Part shown: positions 62,790 through 64,000 of the stretch, in pieces
Numbering within the stretch: position 1 is the stretch's first letter
Layout: each line of letters begins with the position of its first letter
Notes under the pieces: generated by a model
The model's input: only the letters and a program-made list of their open reading frames with translations
Told to the model about the DNA's origin: nothing
Databases searched by the model: none
Origin: Maribacter algarum (ex Zhang et al. 2020)
Lineage (GTDB): Bacteria; Bacteroidota; Bacteroidia; Flavobacteriales; Flavobacteriaceae
Assembly (NCBI RefSeq): GCF_005885635.1
Contig: NZ_VATY01000001.1
Coordinates: 930,001-994,000, forward strand
DNA length: 64,000 bases
Direction of reading: 5' to 3'
Program-made: the position numbers and the translations under genes

Positions 62790-64000
62790 TTAAGATGAGC
62801 TTTCCTCAAAATGCGCCATAGTTTCTGGGTGTGCTGTCTGAATCAACAAGGCCTTCTTCCTGAAAAAACGTAAAAAGCCAGCGTCTCCCATCCGGGAACC
62901 ATTAATTCCCGATTCTTTAAAGGAATTCTTTTCGGCATCGTATACTTTGTTTGTCAAACTACCATCATTGATACTGATGGCACCAGCTTCAATATGGGAG
63001 GCAATTTCAATAGCTTTATCTCTGTCTTTTGAGAAAACGGAAGCCGACAAACCAAAAATACTGTCATTGGCCCAATCCAAAGCCTGCTCTTCCGTACTAA
63101 ATGACATGATAGGAATGAGAGGTCCAAACGTTTCATCAACCATCACATCCATATCGTGATTCACGTCGGTTAATACAGTAGGGGCGCACCATAGTCCCCC
63201 ATTGATGTTTTCTACTTTTCCACCAGTCAAAACCTTTGCGCCTTTTGATACCGCATCGTCAATTTGTTCTTGAATTTTTTCAGCCTGTTTTTCAAATATA
63301 AGTGGACCCATTTGTCCTTCATCAGGGTTTGTTGTCAAGGTAACAGCCGTTGCTTTCTTCACAATCTGTTCCACAAAACTATCATAGATATTTTCATGAA
63401 CATAAATACGTTCCAACGATTGACAAGCTTGTCCTGTGGCTCCTACACAACTTCTCAATACGGCATCTGTTGCCACTTCCAAATCGGCATCTTCTAAAAC
63501 AATTGCTGGGTCTTTTCCACCCAATTCCAAAAAGGCAGGTATAAAACGCTCAGCACAAGCCGCTCCAATTTTCTTACCTGTTGGCACGCTACCCGTAAAG
63601 CAAATAGCATCAGAATTATTCACAACAGCCTTACCAGCTTCTGCCCCACCACGCACCAGTTTTAATACCGCCGCCAATTCAGGAACTGCAGCAATGCTCT
63701 TCTCTAGTCCGTCCATAAAACGGGGTGTAACTTCACTCGGTTTCAGCAATACACCACAACCTGCAAGTAAGGCAGGAATGGTATCGATTAAGGCTAATAG
63801 TAATGGAAAATTCCAAGGACTAATAACGCCTACTACACCATAAGGCACCCATTGTTGTCCGATTTGAACAGTCGTAGCCGAGGCGGAAGGTCGTTCTGCT
63901 GGCGGATTATATAACTGTGGCCCACGATAGCTCCATGCCTGCATCAAACCAATGATACCACCAGTCTCAACTTTGGCAATTCTTTTTCGTGCGGTATCAA
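62790..64000 (-). CDS. Aldehyde dehydrogenase, N-terminus cut by window edge
   Basis: The frame runs open through base 64000 (D-T-A-R-K-R-I-A before the internal ATG at 63947), so the true start lies outside. Visible motifs are the substrate-loop NFPLLLALIDTIPALLAGC, the NAD site FTGSVPTGKKIG, the general base region LELGGKDPAIVLED, and the catalytic Cys in GATGQACQS. It should oxidise an aldehyde to the acid with NAD(P). The sequence resembles coniferyl-aldehyde and succinate-semialdehyde-type enzymes. A role for an aldehyde made by the HpcH/HpaI aldolase is possible. Confidence 0.92.
   Translation of the reverse strand, partial: DTARKRIAKVETGGIIGLMQAWSYRGPQLYNPPAERPSASATTVQIGQQWVPYGVVGVISPWNFPLLLALIDTIPALLAGCGVLLKPSEVTPRFMDGLEKSIAAVPELAAVLKLVRGGAEAGKAVVNNSDAICFTGSVPTGKKIGAACAERFIPAFLELGGKDPAIVLEDADLEVATDAVLRSCVGATGQACQSLERIYVHENIYDSFVEQIVKKATAVTLTTNPDEGQMGPLIFEKQAEKIQEQIDDAVSKGAKVLTGGKVENINGGLWCAPTVLTDVNHDMDVMVDETFGPLIPIMSFSTEEQALDWANDSIFGLSASVFSKDRDKAIEIASHIEAGAISINDGSLTNKVYDAEKNSFKESGINGSRMGDAGFLRFFRKKALLIQTAHPETMAHFEESSS

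Overview
The window looks like the chromosome of a marine-type member of the Flavobacteriia (Bacteroidota). The DNA is AT-rich and has no rRNA or tRNA genes that I could recognise. Clues to the lineage are an outer-membrane receptor with an N-terminal carboxypeptidase-regulatory-like domain, a two-subunit methylmalonyl-CoA mutase, many lipoproteins, almost no Shine-Dalgarno sequences, and interspersed repeats of the flavobacterial kind at 7004-7098, 37561-37681 and 56222-56326. This assignment rests on gene character and not on a database match.

Layout. 1-4761: a partial Gfo/Idh/MocA oxidoreductase and a 1303-residue secreted PmoA-like/dehydrogenase/cytochrome c fusion; these look unrelated to the rest. 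4925-12056 (minus): a complete propionyl-CoA to succinyl-CoA operon (biotin carrier, biotin carboxylase, carboxyltransferase, both mutase subunits). 12124-22210: an MDR reductase, a secreted amidohydrolase, then cytochrome c, two exported flavin amine oxidases, a CpcT/CpeT-like protein, a DUF1838 protein and three VOC proteins. 22220-33919 (minus): MFS transporter, VOC, CpcT-like, SUMF1-like, peroxiredoxin, DUF1838, SnoaL-like and methyltransferase genes and a hydantoinase B/oxoprolinase subunit. 34056-43627 (minus): flavoprotein, hydantoinase A, SDR, HapK/REDY-like protein, HpcH/HpaI aldolase, aconitase-family small and large subunits around a third amine oxidase, and a DUF3598-like protein. 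43946-48281 (plus): two MFS transporters, a lipoprotein and an MDR reductase. 48296-55226 (minus): homodimeric pyruvate dehydrogenase E1 and E2 followed by a membrane protein and two secreted or accessory proteins. 55390-60895: an atypical alpha/beta hydrolase, DUF1838 lipoprotein, NAD(P)H:quinone reductase and TonB-dependent receptor. 61114-64000 (minus): a secreted double-VOC protein and a partial aldehyde dehydrogenase.

The strongest signal is a shared palindromic operator, TTAGTTAAC-N3-GTTAACTAA, often doubled into four six-base boxes spaced 9-7-9. I find it ten times, once before nearly every transcription unit from 12 to 58 kb, and nowhere in the flanking units. It ties the amine oxidases, CpcT-like, DUF1838, VOC, hydantoinase, aconitase-like, aldolase, propionyl-CoA and pyruvate dehydrogenase genes and the TonB receptor into one regulon. 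No recognisable transcription factor is encoded in the window.

I infer a dedicated catabolic regulon for a compound taken up through the TonB receptor, oxidised outside the cytoplasm by flavoproteins and cytochrome c, opened at a cyclic amide or imide by the hydantoinase/oxoprolinase-like pair, hydrated by the aconitase-like pair, and cleaved by the aldolase into pyruvate and other small acids that enter through AceEF and through propionyl-CoA carboxylase/mutase. Bilin-lyase-like (CpcT), possibly bilin-binding-like (DUF3598) and prodigiosin-type (HapK-like) proteins make a pyrrole pigment, such as a linear tetrapyrrole or chlorophyll catabolite, a reasonable candidate substrate. The substrate is a hypothesis, not something the sequence shows.
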